Counted from the stretch's first letter, positions 1-11,875 are shown. The stretch: DNA of 64,000 nt from Myotis daubentonii (GCF_963259705.1 NC_081861.1:64523623-64587622); one strand, 5' to 3'. The notes: generated from the sequence alone by a model not told the origin. Numbers and translations: made by a program.

Positions 1-440
1 CTGCTTTCCTTAGGTTGACAGGCAGCTTGGGTGTTTGGCCGTTTTCCAGGTTTGTTTTTGATAGACACTGCTTCACACGAAAGAGAAAGTATATTATTAC
101 ACTACATCAGTATATGATGGCAAACTGCCCCCAGAAATTATGTTTGTATTTTATGTTGAGGTTTGATCTTATACAGCTTACCACATTCATTAAAAAATGA
201 GAAATTCTGTTTTAAACATTTTTTAAAAAATATTAAGTGTATGCAAAAGAATATAAATTACATGTAAGATACAATGAATTATAATGAGCATTCTTTGTTC
301 ACCTAGTTTATGAAAAATAACATTATCATTACCTTTCAAGTCATCTGAGTGCTTCACCCTTCCCTCCTCTCACTGAGGTAGTCTCTATCCTGAATTTTGC
401 ATTTATCCTTCTCTTGCTTTTCTTTATATGTTTAACAAGT
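1..440. other. AT-rich non-coding DNA, nothing recognised
   Basis: I see no gene, RNA gene or recognisable repeat terminus here. Short open frames are not supported by similarity or composition. The segment ends where the first Helitron begins. Confidence 0.5.
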
Positions 441-840
441 GACCCAGTGCATGGATACATGCACATTGAAAGGAAATTAATTAGAAGGTGGCCGGTGGGG
501 CAGGACAGGGTAAGACGGGCCAGACACGCCCTGGAGCCAACCTCCCTCAGTCCCTCCCCAGCTGGCTGCATCTGGCGTGGGGTGGGGGGCGGGACCGTGG
601 CTCAGAAGTTATCTGTAGAGTGAATGGGGGTCCCTCTGGGAGGTGGCGTCCCTCAGCCTGGCCTGTGGGGATCAGGCCCAAACTGGCTCTCTGACATCCC
701 TTTAGGGGTCCTGGAGTGCGAGAGGGCACTCTGCAAAGTTGCTGTTGTACAGGGTGTGGAACGCAAATGCAGGTGTGCAGTAAACCAGATTCAGGGACGA
801 CAATGCCCCAGCAACAACATAACCCATGGCTGAAGGTGGA

Positions 841-842
<2 letters not shown>
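441..842 (-). mobile_element. Non-autonomous Helitron (HeliBat-like), antisense, ends decayed
   Basis: The segment matches the Helitron at 37,477-37,830 over most of its length: both have a GTGCA-type 3' hairpin remnant, then the phrase GAAAGGAAATTAATTAGAAG, then the GC-rich body ending with a GCGAGAGGGCACTCTG block. The terminal CTAG has been lost at 441. The 5' end (right side) is replaced by a TA microsatellite, exactly as in the 37,477 copy. No protein is encoded. The family is inferred from the better-preserved copies elsewhere in the window. Confidence 0.7.

Positions 843-893
<51 letters not shown>
843..893. repeat. (TA)n microsatellite at a Helitron-Helitron junction
   Basis: About 25 perfect TA units lie between two antisense Helitrons. 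The natural Helitron 5' terminus (CTATATAATAAAA) is a plausible seed for the expansion. The same arrangement occurs at 37,831-37,857. Confidence 0.95.
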
Positions 894-898
<5 letters not shown>

Positions 899-1282
899 GG
901 CCTGGTACATGAAATTTGTGCATCGGGGGGAGAGTCCTTCAGCCTGGCCTGCACCCTCTCACAGTCCGAGACCCCTTGGAGGATGTCCACCTGCTGGCTT
1001 AGGCCCGATCCCTTAGGTTAGACATCCCTCTCGCAGTCTGGGACCCCTCGCTCCTTACCGCCTGCCTGCAGCAGAAGCGGTGGAGGCTCCCGCCACCACT
1101 GCTGTGCTCCCCAGCCATGATCCCAGCTTGTGGCTGAGCAGAGCTCCCCCTGTTGCAGCACACTTACCACCAGGGGGCAGCTCCTACATTGAGCATCTGC
1201 TCCATGGTGGTCAGTGCACGTTATAGCAACAGGTCGTTCTGCCGTTCTGTTGATTTGCATATTAGGGTTTTATCATATAGGA
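894..1282 (-). mobile_element. Non-autonomous Helitron (HeliBat-like), antisense
   Basis: Read on the minus strand, the element starts at TC within ATCCTATATGATAAAA (right end, 1,282), carries ATGCAAAT soon after, and ends with a hairpin and GGCCTCTAA near 894 (canonical CTAG changed by one base). It carries a full match to the CTCF core consensus at 1,167-1,180. It encodes nothing. Length is about 390 bp. Confidence 0.85.
1167..1180 (+). promoter_or_regulatory. CTCF-core-like motif inside a Helitron
   Basis: CCACCAGGGGGCAG fits the published CTCF core consensus CCASYAGRKGGCRS at every position. Binding is not shown by the sequence; methylation and chromatin decide occupancy. It is one of seven full matches I found, all within Helitrons. 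Confidence 0.55.
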
Positions 1283-2251
1283 TATTTATGTTTGTATCCC
1301 TAAAAGATCATCTTTTTAATTTTGCAGTTTAATCTTTATATACAAGAAAGCACTTGTTGGGTCAAAGGGTATGAGCCACTTCAACTTGACTAGATAATGC
1401 CAATTTATTTTTTAAATTGTTAAGTATAAGTGTTTCAGTTACACTCCATCTTTTACAACACTTAATATTGTCAGACTTAAGTGTCTGCCAATCTGGTGAC
1501 TGTGAAATGGTTTCACATTTGGGTGAATTTTACATTTCCTCTAGTAATGATGTTGAGCTTCTTACATAAGCTTTCTTGCTATCTGTGCTTCTGTGAAGTG
1601 ACTCACTATGTTTTTGCCCATTTGTCTATTAGGGATTTGTATTTTTTATTGATTTTTAAAAATATACTATGGATACTAATTCTTTTTCAATTATGTGTTG
1701 CAAATCTCTTCTCACTTTGTGATTTGTCTTAATGACATATTTCAATTAACAAGTTTTACATTCAAGCATAACCAAATTTGATCATTTTTTCTTTAATGTT
1801 TTTCTTTGTGTTTTGTTTAACAAATTCTGTCCTAGAAGTTCATAAACATACTTTCCTATGTTTTTTTGCTAAAAGTGTACATTCTTTCCTTTTACATTTA
1901 ACTTTTTATATCTATTTTTATTTTTTCTTGATTATGGTGTTAGGTAGGATTCTGTTCCCACATGCAGAGAAAGTTGTGGCAGAACTATTTATTGAGGTGG
2001 TCATCCTTTCCCCACTAATGTGCAATGGCAGTTCTGTCAGAACTCAAGTGTTTTATATGGATGGGTTTCTTTGTGGACTCGTAATTTTATTTCATTCATT
2101 AATTTGTCCTTCCCTCTCCTCATTCTGAATTGTCTCAGTTATTATAGCTTTATAAAGATCTCGATAACTGGCTTTTCTAATTCTGGATTGTCATGACTAT
2201 TCTTGGTCTTTTGTTTTTCCATATAAACTTTCTAATCACATTGCTAAATTG

Positions 2252-2276
2252 CACACACACACACACACACACACAC
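2252..2276. repeat. (CA)n microsatellite
   Basis: About twelve CA units lie inside the old L1. Confidence 0.95.
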
Positions 2277-2524
2277 TCATACTCCTGTTAGAATTTGGTT
2301 TGGGATTTCACTGAATCTCTATTTCCATCTGACTGAAGTGGATTGTCATATAATTACAGTGCCTCTATCAATATATTTAAATATTTATGCAATTTAAAAA
2401 GGTTTTATTATATCTCCATAAAATTCTTGCAATTTATTTGATTTTATTCTTCAGTGTTTGATATTCTGATATCGTTGTGTGAGGTATTTATCCTTACATC
2501 TTCTAACAATTTGTTATTGGAATA

Positions 2525-3065
2525 TCCTATGTAATAAATAGGAAATATGCTAATTGACCCTCACACTGTCGCAAAGATGGCAGCGCCCACAGCCAATAAG
2601 GAGGGAATATGCTAATTGACTGCCCCACCCTCATTATGGTGGTGCCCACAGCCAATAAGTAGGGAATATGCTGATTGACTGCCTTGCCCTCAAATATGGT
2701 GGCACCCATAGTCAGGAGGGAATATGCTAATTAACTTCATGTCCTTAAAGATGGCGGTGCCCACAGCCATAATATGGGGGTGCCCAGTCCCCTCAGCCCC
2801 CCAGTCACCCAGGCCCGGACTGAGGTGCAGGCAAACCTTGGATGGCAGCTTCCCAGCTGCCCAGGGCTGCCCGAGGTTCAGGTAACCAGGGCCAGCTGAG
2901 GCTTTTGCTGCCGGCAGTGGCAGCAGCAGAGGTGTGATTTGGCATCGCCTTTCCCCTGATAGCCAGGTTGCCTCCTGCTCCTGAGGGCTCCTGGACTGTG
3001 AGAGGGGGCAGGCTGGGCTGAGGGACCCCCCTCCAGTGCATGAATTTTCAGCACCGGGCCTCTAG
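2525..3065 (+). mobile_element. Non-autonomous Helitron with internal tandem repeats
   Basis: It begins TCCTATGTAATAAA after an A (2,524) and ends GGGCCTCTAG followed by T (3,066), the Helitron target pattern. The 3' end has the expected short hairpin just before the CTAG. The 5' third holds about four imperfect copies of a ~60-65 bp unit (roughly 2,545-2,775), each with an AATATGCTAATTGAC-like phrase and a phrase close to CCCACAGCCAATAAG. No coding capacity. Confidence 0.85.
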
Positions 3066-3067
3066 TA

Positions 3068-3278
3068 ATGTGGTCAGCAAACTGCAGCTCATGAGCCACA
3101 TGTGTCTCTTTGACCCCTTGAGTGTGGCTCTTCCACAAAATACCACGTGCTGGCGCGCATATACAGTGCGATTGAAACTTTGTGGCCCATGTGCAGAAGT
3201 TGGTATTTTGTGGAAGAGCCACACTCAAGGGGCCAAAGAGCCGTATGTGGCTCGCGAGCCGCAGTTTGCCGACCACTG
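3068..3278. mobile_element. Palindromic hAT MITE with 8-bp target duplication
   Basis: The 211-bp element is nearly symmetrical. The right end reads GCAGTTTGCCGACCACTG and the left end is its complement, with long arms meeting near 3,160-3,190. It is flanked by a perfect 8-bp duplication, CTCTAGTA, at 3,060-3,067 and 3,279-3,286. That duplication is made from the 3' terminus of the neighbouring Helitron, so this hAT landed after the Helitron. Confidence 0.85.
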
Positions 3279-3664
3279 CTCTAGTATAAGTATAATTGAT
3301 TTGGCTATTTTATTTCAAATTCAGCAATCTTGGTAAACTGCCTTATTCTAAATATTTATCTGTAGATTACATTGTATTTCTGTAAATGTAATCTTATTCC
3401 TTATAAATAATGAAAATTGAATTTCTTTATTTTCTACCACTCTGCTTAACTCATGTGCTGGCAAGGACTTCCTGTCAAATGTTGTATAGATTTTTTGATA
3501 GTAATTTTCATTTCATGTTATTTTATTTTAGTTTGCTGAATGTGTATCTTGATTGGGCATTTAATTTTATCACACTCCTTTTCTGCAGCTCTTTGGATGA
3601 TTTTTTTACCCTTTAAATGATTAATGTGGTGAATTATCACATTTGATACCACTTGATCACACCT

Positions 3665-4640
3665 TTGTATCTTTCACTTTAGTCCATTGGTTGTGGCAGG
3701 CAGCGCAGTCAGTTTTGTGCAGGTGCACTCACCTTTCTGTACTTCTTACCACTCACCCTCTGCCCAGGGGCTTCTCTGATGCTGTGGCGTAGAAAGCCTG
3801 GGGTATGTGCTTAAAGGTTATGCACAAACTGGAAACAAGGAGTTAATTCCCTGTGGGGCAACTCAAGCCAATCAAAAACATTTTCATCCTCTCTGCTTGG
3901 AATCCTTATGCATGGATGGAGGATGGGGTGGGGTGCGGACTCAGGTTAAGACAGTTACATTATCTACTTTATATTTCAGGATAAGCCAAGCTTGGTCATG
4001 GTGGCTAATGTTTTGTGCAGTGGATTTGACTTATTGGTAATTTGCTTATTATTTTGCATCAGTTCCATGAGACATATTGCCTTAAAAACTCCCTTATCTT
4101 TGTAAGGTTCTATTATAATCACTGTGCTAGCCTCGGGGAAATGAGCTTCGGGGTGTTCCCTTTTTTTTTTTCTCCACTCTGGAATAGTTTTTGTAAAATT
4201 GAAATTATTGATTGATTGCTTGATTGATTGCTAAATCTCATGAATGTAATCACCTGTGTAAGAAATAAGGCGAGCCCCCAAATTCAAGGGTCTTGGTAGA
4301 ACACAAATCATACTTGGGAGCCAGGCAGCAAGGCAAATACCTTTATTTCTGCAGAAAGGTGCACAGCACATGGTCTGGGAGTAGAACACACTGAGCAGGT
4401 ATGCTAGGCTTTTTAATCCTGATGCAGTGACCTGTTCTTCACTCTTGACTGGAGCCAGGCTCACAGTCATTTGTGATTGGCTAATTTAAAGGAAAGGATG
4501 GGCCTTTGCCATTTCAAGATGGTGGGCCCAGGGGAGCTGCCAGTCATGTGGCCAAAATGGCTGCTGCCAAGTCACGGGAGCCACAATGGCGGCTGCATAA
4601 ACTGTTCTTTGACAGAAAAGATGAATTGTTTATTCTAATA
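3665..4640. other. Unidentified block inside L1; possible solo LTR at about 4,257-4,615 (minus)
   Basis: The block interrupts L1 collinearity. Part of it (4,257-4,615) begins TGT and ends ACA, and on the minus strand contains AATAAAGG near a possible polyadenylation site, which is LTR-like. I found no clear target duplication and cannot name a family. No gene is visible. Confidence 0.35.
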
Positions 4641-5084
4641 CCTGGTCCTGAAGTTTTCCTTGTGAGAGCATTTTAAACTACTGATTACATTCCTTTAATA
4701 TTTGATTATTATCTTTATTCCTGAGACACTTTTATTAAATTCCTTTATCTCAATTTTTGAATTTATGAGGATAAGGTTACTTCTCATACCCTATTTCTAC
4801 CTTTTCTTTCCAAATATTACTTGTTTGTGACTTTCTATTTTCCTCCTCCCCCCGCCACCTTTTTTGCCATTTTAAGTTTTTATTTTTATTTATTTATGTT
4901 TGCTCAATTTGTCTTCAAAACCATTTTGCTTTATTTTTCTTATTCTAAGTTTGCTTTCTAGTTCATTTCTGCTCTTATATTTTTTGTCTTATATTTTATT
5001 TAGCATTATATTTTTGTTTTTCTCATTACTTCAACTGCATGTTCAGACCATTAATTTTGAGCCTTTATTCATTTCTTTTCTTAA

Positions 5085-5291
5085 AAAATATATATTTTTA
5101 TTGATTTCAGAGAGGAAGAGAAACACAGAAACATCAATGATGAGAATCATGGATTGGCTGCCTCCTGCATGCCCCCTACTGGGGATCAAGCCCACAACTC
5201 AGGCCAGGCAAGTGCCCTTGACTGGAATCGAACCTGGGACCCTGCAGTCCACAGGCTGATGCTCTATCCACTGAGCCAAACCAGCCTGGGC
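5085..5291 (-). mobile_element. Ves SINE, antisense
   Basis: The tRNA-related head (right end) shows the B-box-like GGTTCGATTCC region in antisense (GGAATCGAACC), preceded by the A-box side TGGCTCAGTGGAT. The tail is the AATAAAAATATAT end at the left. It interrupts the L1. Confidence 0.9.
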
Positions 5292-5439
5292 AATTCATTT
5301 CTAATCTAATCATTTAAGAGAATAAATTTCCTTTTAAGTATTGCTTTAGATGTAGTTAGTATTGCTCCCTGTATTCCTCTCTATCCACACTACTTTCTGC
5401 TCAGGCTTTCTTAGAGTAGTAGGACTTCTTACCTGGTTG

Positions 5440-5690
5440 CTCATATGTAGGGTTTCAACAGAGTGAAGTGAAAACTTCCAGTCCTCCTAAAGATGAGGTC
5501 TGGAATCGACATGGCATTCCTTCCACCCTCCTCTATTGGCTGGCCAAAGCAATCTCAGAACATCCCAGATTTAAGAGGAGGAGAAGATACACCCCATGTC
5601 ACAATGGAAGGAGTGTCAAAGAATTAGAAGCCAAGTTTAACATGGTACAAGTTGTGTCCCTGAAATTTTAATGTATGGTATTTCATTATT
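5440..5690. other. Unidentified insert in L1
   Basis: GC content and texture differ from the L1 on both sides. A 67-codon open frame lies inside but has no recognised domain. I cannot name it. Confidence 0.3.
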
Positions 5691-6454
5691 GTTTGATATA
5701 ACACATTTTCTAATTTTAACTATGATTTTTTTCTTTGACCTAAGAGTTGCTTAGAAGTGTGAGTCTTCATTTCTTAATAAACATGGGTATTTTCTAATAT
5801 TTTCATGCCACTAATTTATAGTTCAACAGTGTTATTGTCAGCAAAATTGCTGTATATGATGCTGATATGTATTATGTTTATTAAAACAGTTTTACTTAGA
5901 ATATAAAATTTTTTCTTAAGTGTGTCTTACATAATTGGTAATGTGCAGTGTTCTACCATGTACCCATTACATCAGATATGCTAATTGGATTATTTAAATA
6001 TTCTATACCCTTACTGAGTTCTTTGCCTTTTTACTTTTCCAAATAATAAGAGGTTACTTAAAAATCTCCAGTTATAACTGTGGATTTCAAATTTTCTCTT
6101 GTTTCTCAGTTTTTGCTTTATATAATTTGAGGCCATGTTTCCTGTACATACATATTTAGAATTATTATATCTTCTTGATGAAATGGCCTTTTGTCATTAT
6201 GTAGTTGCCCTCTATCATTTTATCAAAAAGTATATTTTATTTGACATTAATATAGGTAAACTATTTTATTGAGATTTATAGTACTTGTTGAACTTGTAGA
6301 TTATTGTATTTTAATTCTGAAAAATTATTCACCATTTAAATCTTCTAGTATTACCTCTGCCCCTTTCTTTCTCTCCCTTTTAGAATTCTAACTATGTGAG
6401 TGGTGAAACTTTTCACTTCATATTTCAGATCTCTTAAGCCCTTTTTGAGTATTT

Positions 6455-6660
6455 TAATATATTTTTTATTGATTTCAGAGAGGAAGGGAGGAGGAGAAAG
6501 AAACAGAAACATTAATGATGACAATCACTGATCAGCTGCCTCCTGCACACCCCACACTGGGGATTAAGCCCGCAACCTGGACATGTGCCCTTGACCGGGA
6601 ATCAAACCCTGGCCCTCCTGGTTTATAGGTCAACAATCACTTAGCCACACCAGCCGGGTC
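6455..6660 (-). mobile_element. Ves SINE, antisense
   Basis: Same layout as the other Ves copies: CCTCCTGCACACCCC core, decayed B box (GGAATCAAACC) and a right end reading CCACACCAGCCGGG. It is inserted in the old L1. Confidence 0.88.
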
Positions 6661-6994
6661 TTTTTGTGTGTTTTACATCTCTGTGTGTCTCCATGAGGTG
6701 TATCAATGATTTCTTTAGGTCTGTCTTCCAGTTTTTTATGTTATTAGCCATATTTAATGATTTTACCTCAAATTAAAAATTTAAAAATTATTAAAGTATA
6801 AATTAAATATTCTGAAATTCTACTTATACTTTTAGATATGCTTGCCATGACTTATATTTTCAAACTTCACACTTATTTTTTGAACATTAAACACAATTAT
6901 TTAATATGTCTTATAGTTCTAATTCCTGAAGTCTTGATGGGTTAATAGTCTTTATTTCTGTTGATTCTCAGTCATGGTACTCTTTCTTTTTTTA

Positions 6995-7228
6995 AATTTT
7001 TATCCTCACCCGAGGATACTTTTCCATTGATTTTTTAAAAGAGAGTGGAAGAGAGAGGGAAAGACAGAAACATAGATGTGAGAGAAACACATTGATTGGT
7101 TGCCTCCTGCATGTGCCCCAACCAGGGCCCGGGCTGGGGAGGATCCTGCAACCGAGGTATGTGCCCTTGACCAGAATTGAATCTGGGACCCTTTGGTGCT
7201 CTATCCTCTGAGCAAAACTGGCTAGGGC
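6995..7228 (-). mobile_element. Ves SINE variant, antisense, with TATCCTC-type tail
   Basis: The tRNA-like head is at the right end. The tail contains the short palindromic phrase ATCCTCACCCGAGGATA, a subtype also present at 22,189-22,447. The right end abuts a long pyrimidine microsatellite. Confidence 0.85.
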
Positions 7229-7290
<62 letters not shown>

Positions 7291-7496
7291 TCTCTTCCTC
7301 TCTTCCTCTCTTCCTCTCTTCCTCTCTTCCTCTCTTCCTCTCTTCCTCTCTTCCTCTCTTCCTCCCTTCCTCCCTTCCTCCCTTCCTCCCTTCCTCCCTT
7401 CCTCCCTTCCTCCCTTCCTCCCTTCCTCCCTTCCTCCCTTCCTCCCTTCCTCCCTTCCTCCCTTCCTCCCTTCCTCCCTTCCTCCCTTCCTTCCTT
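7229..7496. repeat. Three-stage polypyrimidine microsatellite
   Basis: The tract runs from pure (CTTT)n, through an 8-bp unit CTTCCTCT, into an 8-bp unit CTTCCTCC, ending in CTTC. It is fully polypyrimidine on the plus strand for about 268 bp. Long open frames across it on both strands are low-complexity artefacts. Confidence 0.95.
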
Positions 7497-10412
7497 CTTT
7501 CATTTTTTAATGGTCATTGTGCTTAGATGGTCATACTGGTAGAAATGGAAGTTTCATAAAGTCTAATTGATGTTTTACAGTACAAACATTTCATTAGGAT
7601 GTGAAGAGAATTGGACTCATTGATAAATAATGAAAACCTGCCTATGTAAAGATATACTTCTAGTCAGGGATATGCTATTCTCCTGGGATTAATTGATTAG
7701 GGAGTGATAGGCAGAGTTATTCAATGACATTAGAATTAATACTCAATTGATTTTAAATGTCTTAGAAAATGGACATTGGAATGTCTATTAGGTTTAAAAT
7801 TTGGGGGTTAATATTTATTCTTTGTACATAAAACATTTTAAGAAAAATCATTTAAAATTCATACTCTAATACATGCAGGTCTTCAATATTCTTTTCTCTC
7901 TGAAAAAGTAGCCTCTTATTCAGTGAGCAATATCAATTTTCTTTTTACTTTTTTTTTGACACTCCGAAGCCTGAGATTGCTGACTATAACATAAATGTAT
8001 TGTCCTTATTGCATAATGCAAGCTCTGGGAAAAAGGGGCACAATCACTTCTAACATTTCCTCACCACTCCTTGTAAAATCAGAATATCTAAAATTCTTTC
8101 TGTAGTTGTGCCAATTATAGCATTAAAGTGGAAAACCACATCATTCCTTCTCTTTTTTTCACCTTCTTTCCTTCCTTCTGTACCAACACGAAGTTGAAAC
8201 CCTTCATCACTGCTCTGTCTTGTCTCTCTTTTAGACAAGTTTCTCTGGAGATGCTGCAACTGCTCAGCTTTCTTATTTGTGCGAATGAGAATCAGATGGT
8301 TTATTCATGTTTTGCTTTTTATTTTCTGAGAAAGAGCATGCTGAATGTTAGGATAGTGATTACCTCCTTATACTCACTATCCAAAGCCTTCTGGGCCTGC
8401 CACCCTCGTCTCCACGCTCATCGCTCACCCCAAACAGGCAGCTGGAAGGAAATTTGTTATGTTCCAGACTTTGAGGGTAGCCTTTGCTAACATTAGTTTT
8501 GCCTTTGTAATTCAATAAAACGTACCTTTCTACCTCTTGGTGGGTTAAAGACCTCATTAACTTTATTCTAATTGTACAAGTTTAGTTCACATACACTGAC
8601 ATAAATGGAAACAATAAGAGTAGATCCAGCTGAACAGCAAATCTTATTTGAGACCACAGTTTTATCATTCAGATTATTCAAGAGTTAATTAAACTTTTCT
8701 AGATGTGAATTTAAAACATCTCAAAATAATAGGAAATAAAAAAGGAATATTTATTATATGTTGGAGACAGAAGTTTTTAATCATAAGGAACAACTGAGTC
8801 ATGTTGTTTCACCTTCCTGTTTAAATAAATTAACTAATTAATTGAGTTTAGTTCTTTCATTAGGTAACTTAATCATAACATTCTTTATTGCATTAATACG
8901 ATTAGAATATGTTTGGTTAATGTAACCTCTGCCTCCTTTTGTAATTACTTTTTTTAAGCATAGAGATTTAACAATTTATAAACTGTCCAGTCAGATAAGT
9001 TAAACAAATCTTTGGAAACAAAATAATGTTTTATATAGATTAAGCATATTAATGGGAATATTTAATAGTCGTGTTTTTTTTCCTCCTCAATTAAAACTAG
9101 CATGAGGGCTTTAATAGTTCTCCAGTTGTTTTAGATATTCCACCAACCAGACAAATTTTATTCTTCTTAAGCATCTGGCAAAATTCTCTTTTTCCACATT
9201 ATATTAGCTTGGATCAGATTTTCTGAAAAGTGTTCCTTAGGATGTTAATATGTGTCACATGAAGGAAGACTACCATACTCAAACAATTTTGGAAATACTT
9301 AGTTAAGCAAATGTAAACAGGTTTACTTATTCATTTGCTTATTCATTCATTCATTGAGTATTTCTGCTCCAGGTACTGTTTAATCAACATTCAAGAAGAT
9401 AGAACCAGGCCTCATCATCATGGCACTAAGACTTTAGGGATGGACTTAGGTGAACAGCAAATCTGTAACATTAATATCAGATACATAAAACTGCTGTGAA
9501 GTATATTAAAGTAGAATACCTGATGAAGAATGGCAGGGGTGGGGTTCATTTTAGATAGGAGATAAAGGAAGACCTCTCAGAGCAACTGTTATTTGAGTAG
9601 AAATGCGAATGAAATGAGGGAGCCAACCACACTATGATGTGGATGGGGGGGTGAAGTTTTTAAACTAGAGGAAAGAACAAATTCAAAGGCCCAGATATGG
9701 GAATAAGTTTGATATATTTGAGGACCAGCATGAAGGCCAATGTTGCTGGGGTGTAATATTGAGATGGATAGTGGTGGGAGTGAGGTCCAACATACAGTGA
9801 AGGTCTAGTTTATTTAGATTATGTTATGCCATAGTAAGGAGTTTAGGTTTTATTACTGGGAGATGCCTCATGATTATGAAATCTTTAATATGCTGTTGTA
9901 TTCTATGAAGCAAGAGTATATAATATTGTATACACTTTCCAAAAGTTGTATAATCACAATCCCTCTTTTATTTTGAATATCTCTCAGGGTTAGATATTGT
10001 GTGTGATTTTTGAAACATACTTTGAGAAATACTGGAGTAGGTACTTCTGAACCACTGGTTTTATGTATGATTAACTAAAGTTTAAAGTACACAGAACTCA
10101 ATCTACATTTATATTTATATTCTCACATTCCAGCATTAGTGTGAGTTCCATTTTAGTCCACTTTTCAAAGTTAATTCACTTTAAATTTCCTTTGAAACAA
10201 ATTAGCCAATTCATCTTAAGAAGAATTTTTAGAGGAAGAAAGACTTTGGGAAGCCAGTCTATTTAAATATTTAAAAAGTTGCTATTTTTATTGAAATGCC
10301 TTTTTCCTTTCTCTTTCCTCAGGCATTTTACATTCACAAATCATGTAGTGTTGTTATTTTTATGTTATGAATTAAGAATTCTTTTAGTGTTCTAGATCAA
10401 CTTAACTTCTTT
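7497..10412. other. AT-rich non-coding DNA
   Basis: No gene is visible. About 9,330-9,880 resembles a very old mammalian interspersed repeat (phrases like TAAGGAGTTTAGGTTTTAT) whose class I cannot fix. Everything else looks unique. Confidence 0.45.
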
Positions 10413-10465
10413 TTAAAATGTTTTTATTTATTTTAGAGATGAAGGGAGGGGGGAGTGAGGGAGAA

Positions 10466-10524
<59 letters not shown>

Positions 10525-10682
10525 ATGGATGTAAAAAAGTAACTTCGATCAGTTGCCTCCTGTATGCACCCTGTTCTGGAACTGAACCTGTAACCTGGGC
10601 TATGCCCTGACCTGGAATCAAACCCAGAGACTTTTTGCTGTATGGTACAATGCTCAACCAACTGAGCCACACTGGCCAGGGT
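10413..10682 (-). mobile_element. Ves SINE, antisense, with expanded (GA)n
   Basis: Ves head at the right (CACACTGGCCAGGG end) and B-box remnant GGAATCAAACC. The tail-side purine stretch has expanded to a (GA)n microsatellite at about 10,470-10,521. Confidence 0.88.
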
Positions 10683-10743
10683 TGCTTCTTTTTGCTGGTT
10701 CTTGTAAAACATTTTAAATCATGGTTTGAATGAGATTTGCATA

Positions 10744-11099
10744 TGCTATATAAGAAAAGGCTAGTATGCAAATCGACTGAACGACAGAATGACCGGTCAC
10801 TATGACGTGCACTGACCACCAGGAGGCAGTCACTCAACGCAGAAGCTGCTCCCTGGTGGTCAGTTCTCTCCCACAGGGGAAGTGCCGCTCAGCCAGAAGC
10901 CAGGCTCACAGCTGGCAAGCATAATGGCAGTAGCAGGAGCCTCTCCTGCTTCCATGGCAGCTCTAAGGATATCTGACTTAACAGCTTAGGCCTGCTTCCC
11001 ATGGACGCCCCCCCAGGGCTCCTGGACTGAGAGAGGGCACAGGCCGGGCTGAGGGACCTCCCCTCCCGAGTTCACAAATTTTGTGCACCAGGCCTCTAG
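10744..11099 (+). mobile_element. Non-autonomous Helitron (HeliBat-like)
   Basis: It starts at a decayed TC (CTATATAAGAAAA), has ATGCAAAT at 10,766-10,773, and ends in a CACAAATTTTGTG hairpin followed by GGCCTCTAG and T. Two CTCF-like sequences in inverted orientation are present near 10,815 and 10,850, each with one mismatch to the core consensus. Confidence 0.9.
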
Positions 11100-11750
11100 T
11101 TAAAGATAACTGTCTCTCTTGCTCTTCCATATCTCTTGTCTATCTATGCATAAAGTCATGATTTGATATGTTTATTTAGTACTTTAATGTACATGGTTCT
11201 TTGTAAGGTATACAATAAAACTCAGTAAGTCATGGGTCCTTTTATCTGTGAGTTTCTTGTTGAAGACAGGCTACACTGGATGTGAACATACAACAGTTAT
11301 TAATTACTTAGTATGAGAAAGGCAGTGTTTTAGACATGTATAGTTACAGGGAACCAATGCCAAAAAAAGTAAGGAGATTTTGGAGCCTATGCATTTGCTG
11401 TTTTGAAGAAAGATATTAGCCTCCTCCTTATCTGTGAAAAAGTCAATTACTCTCTAGCGGGTTGGGAAAAGGTAGTAGGATGTAGACGGGGTTAATCAGT
11501 CACACTTAAATCCATGCTCCCAGTAGCCTTTAGGAACCAGGAATTCAGGGGCTAAAATCCATTTACAGATCTCAATGTTTAGTAGTTTAATTTCACCCAT
11601 GTAAAGTCTGGCCCTATGAGAAACACTGTAGTGTTTATGTATTGGCCTGAGGCAAACACCACTTCTGCATAGTATAAATGAAAACTGCTCTACCTGCTAG
11701 GAAAAGAGGCCTAAGAGTTCATCCCAGGCCTCTCCTCTGAGCTACACTTA

Positions 11751-11875
11751 CAGGGTGGGGCGAAAGAAGGTTTACAGTTGTTTGTGTGGAAAATGATACA
11801 AAAAATACTGTATAATAACACAAGAATAAACTGTTTCACATGCTCACAACTGTAAACCTTCTTTTGCCCACCCTA
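11751..11875. mobile_element. Mariner-type MITE
   Basis: Terminal inverted repeats of about 30 bp start CAGGGTGGGGCGAAAG and end with the complement (CTTTTGCCCACCCT). A TA lies at each side. The 125-bp element has no coding sequence. Related copies are at 24,489 and 44,151. The interval 11,100-11,750 before it shows nothing recognisable. Confidence 0.85.

Larger units (their letters stand above)
1290..6990 (-). mobile_element. Old LINE-1, antisense, interrupted by younger insertions
   Basis: Several segments (about 1,290-2,520, 3,290-3,660, 4,650-5,080, 5,293-5,440, 5,690-6,450 and 6,661-6,990) read as the minus strand of an old mammalian L1. They are in the expected order, from the 3' UTR/ORF2 end at the left towards more upstream sequence at the right. 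They have no long frames and are heavily decayed. Interruptions are a Helitron carrying a hAT MITE (2,525-3,286), an unidentified/LTR-like block (about 3,665-4,640), an unidentified block (5,440-5,690) and two Ves SINEs. Assignment is by remembered family patterns, not by a search; subfamily unknown. Confidence 0.6.

Noticed and set aside
7177..7542. Open frames of 93-121 codons on both strands
   Set aside because: They are translations of a simple polypyrimidine/polypurine microsatellite, with serine/leucine/phenylalanine or lysine/arginine/glutamate runs and no domain.
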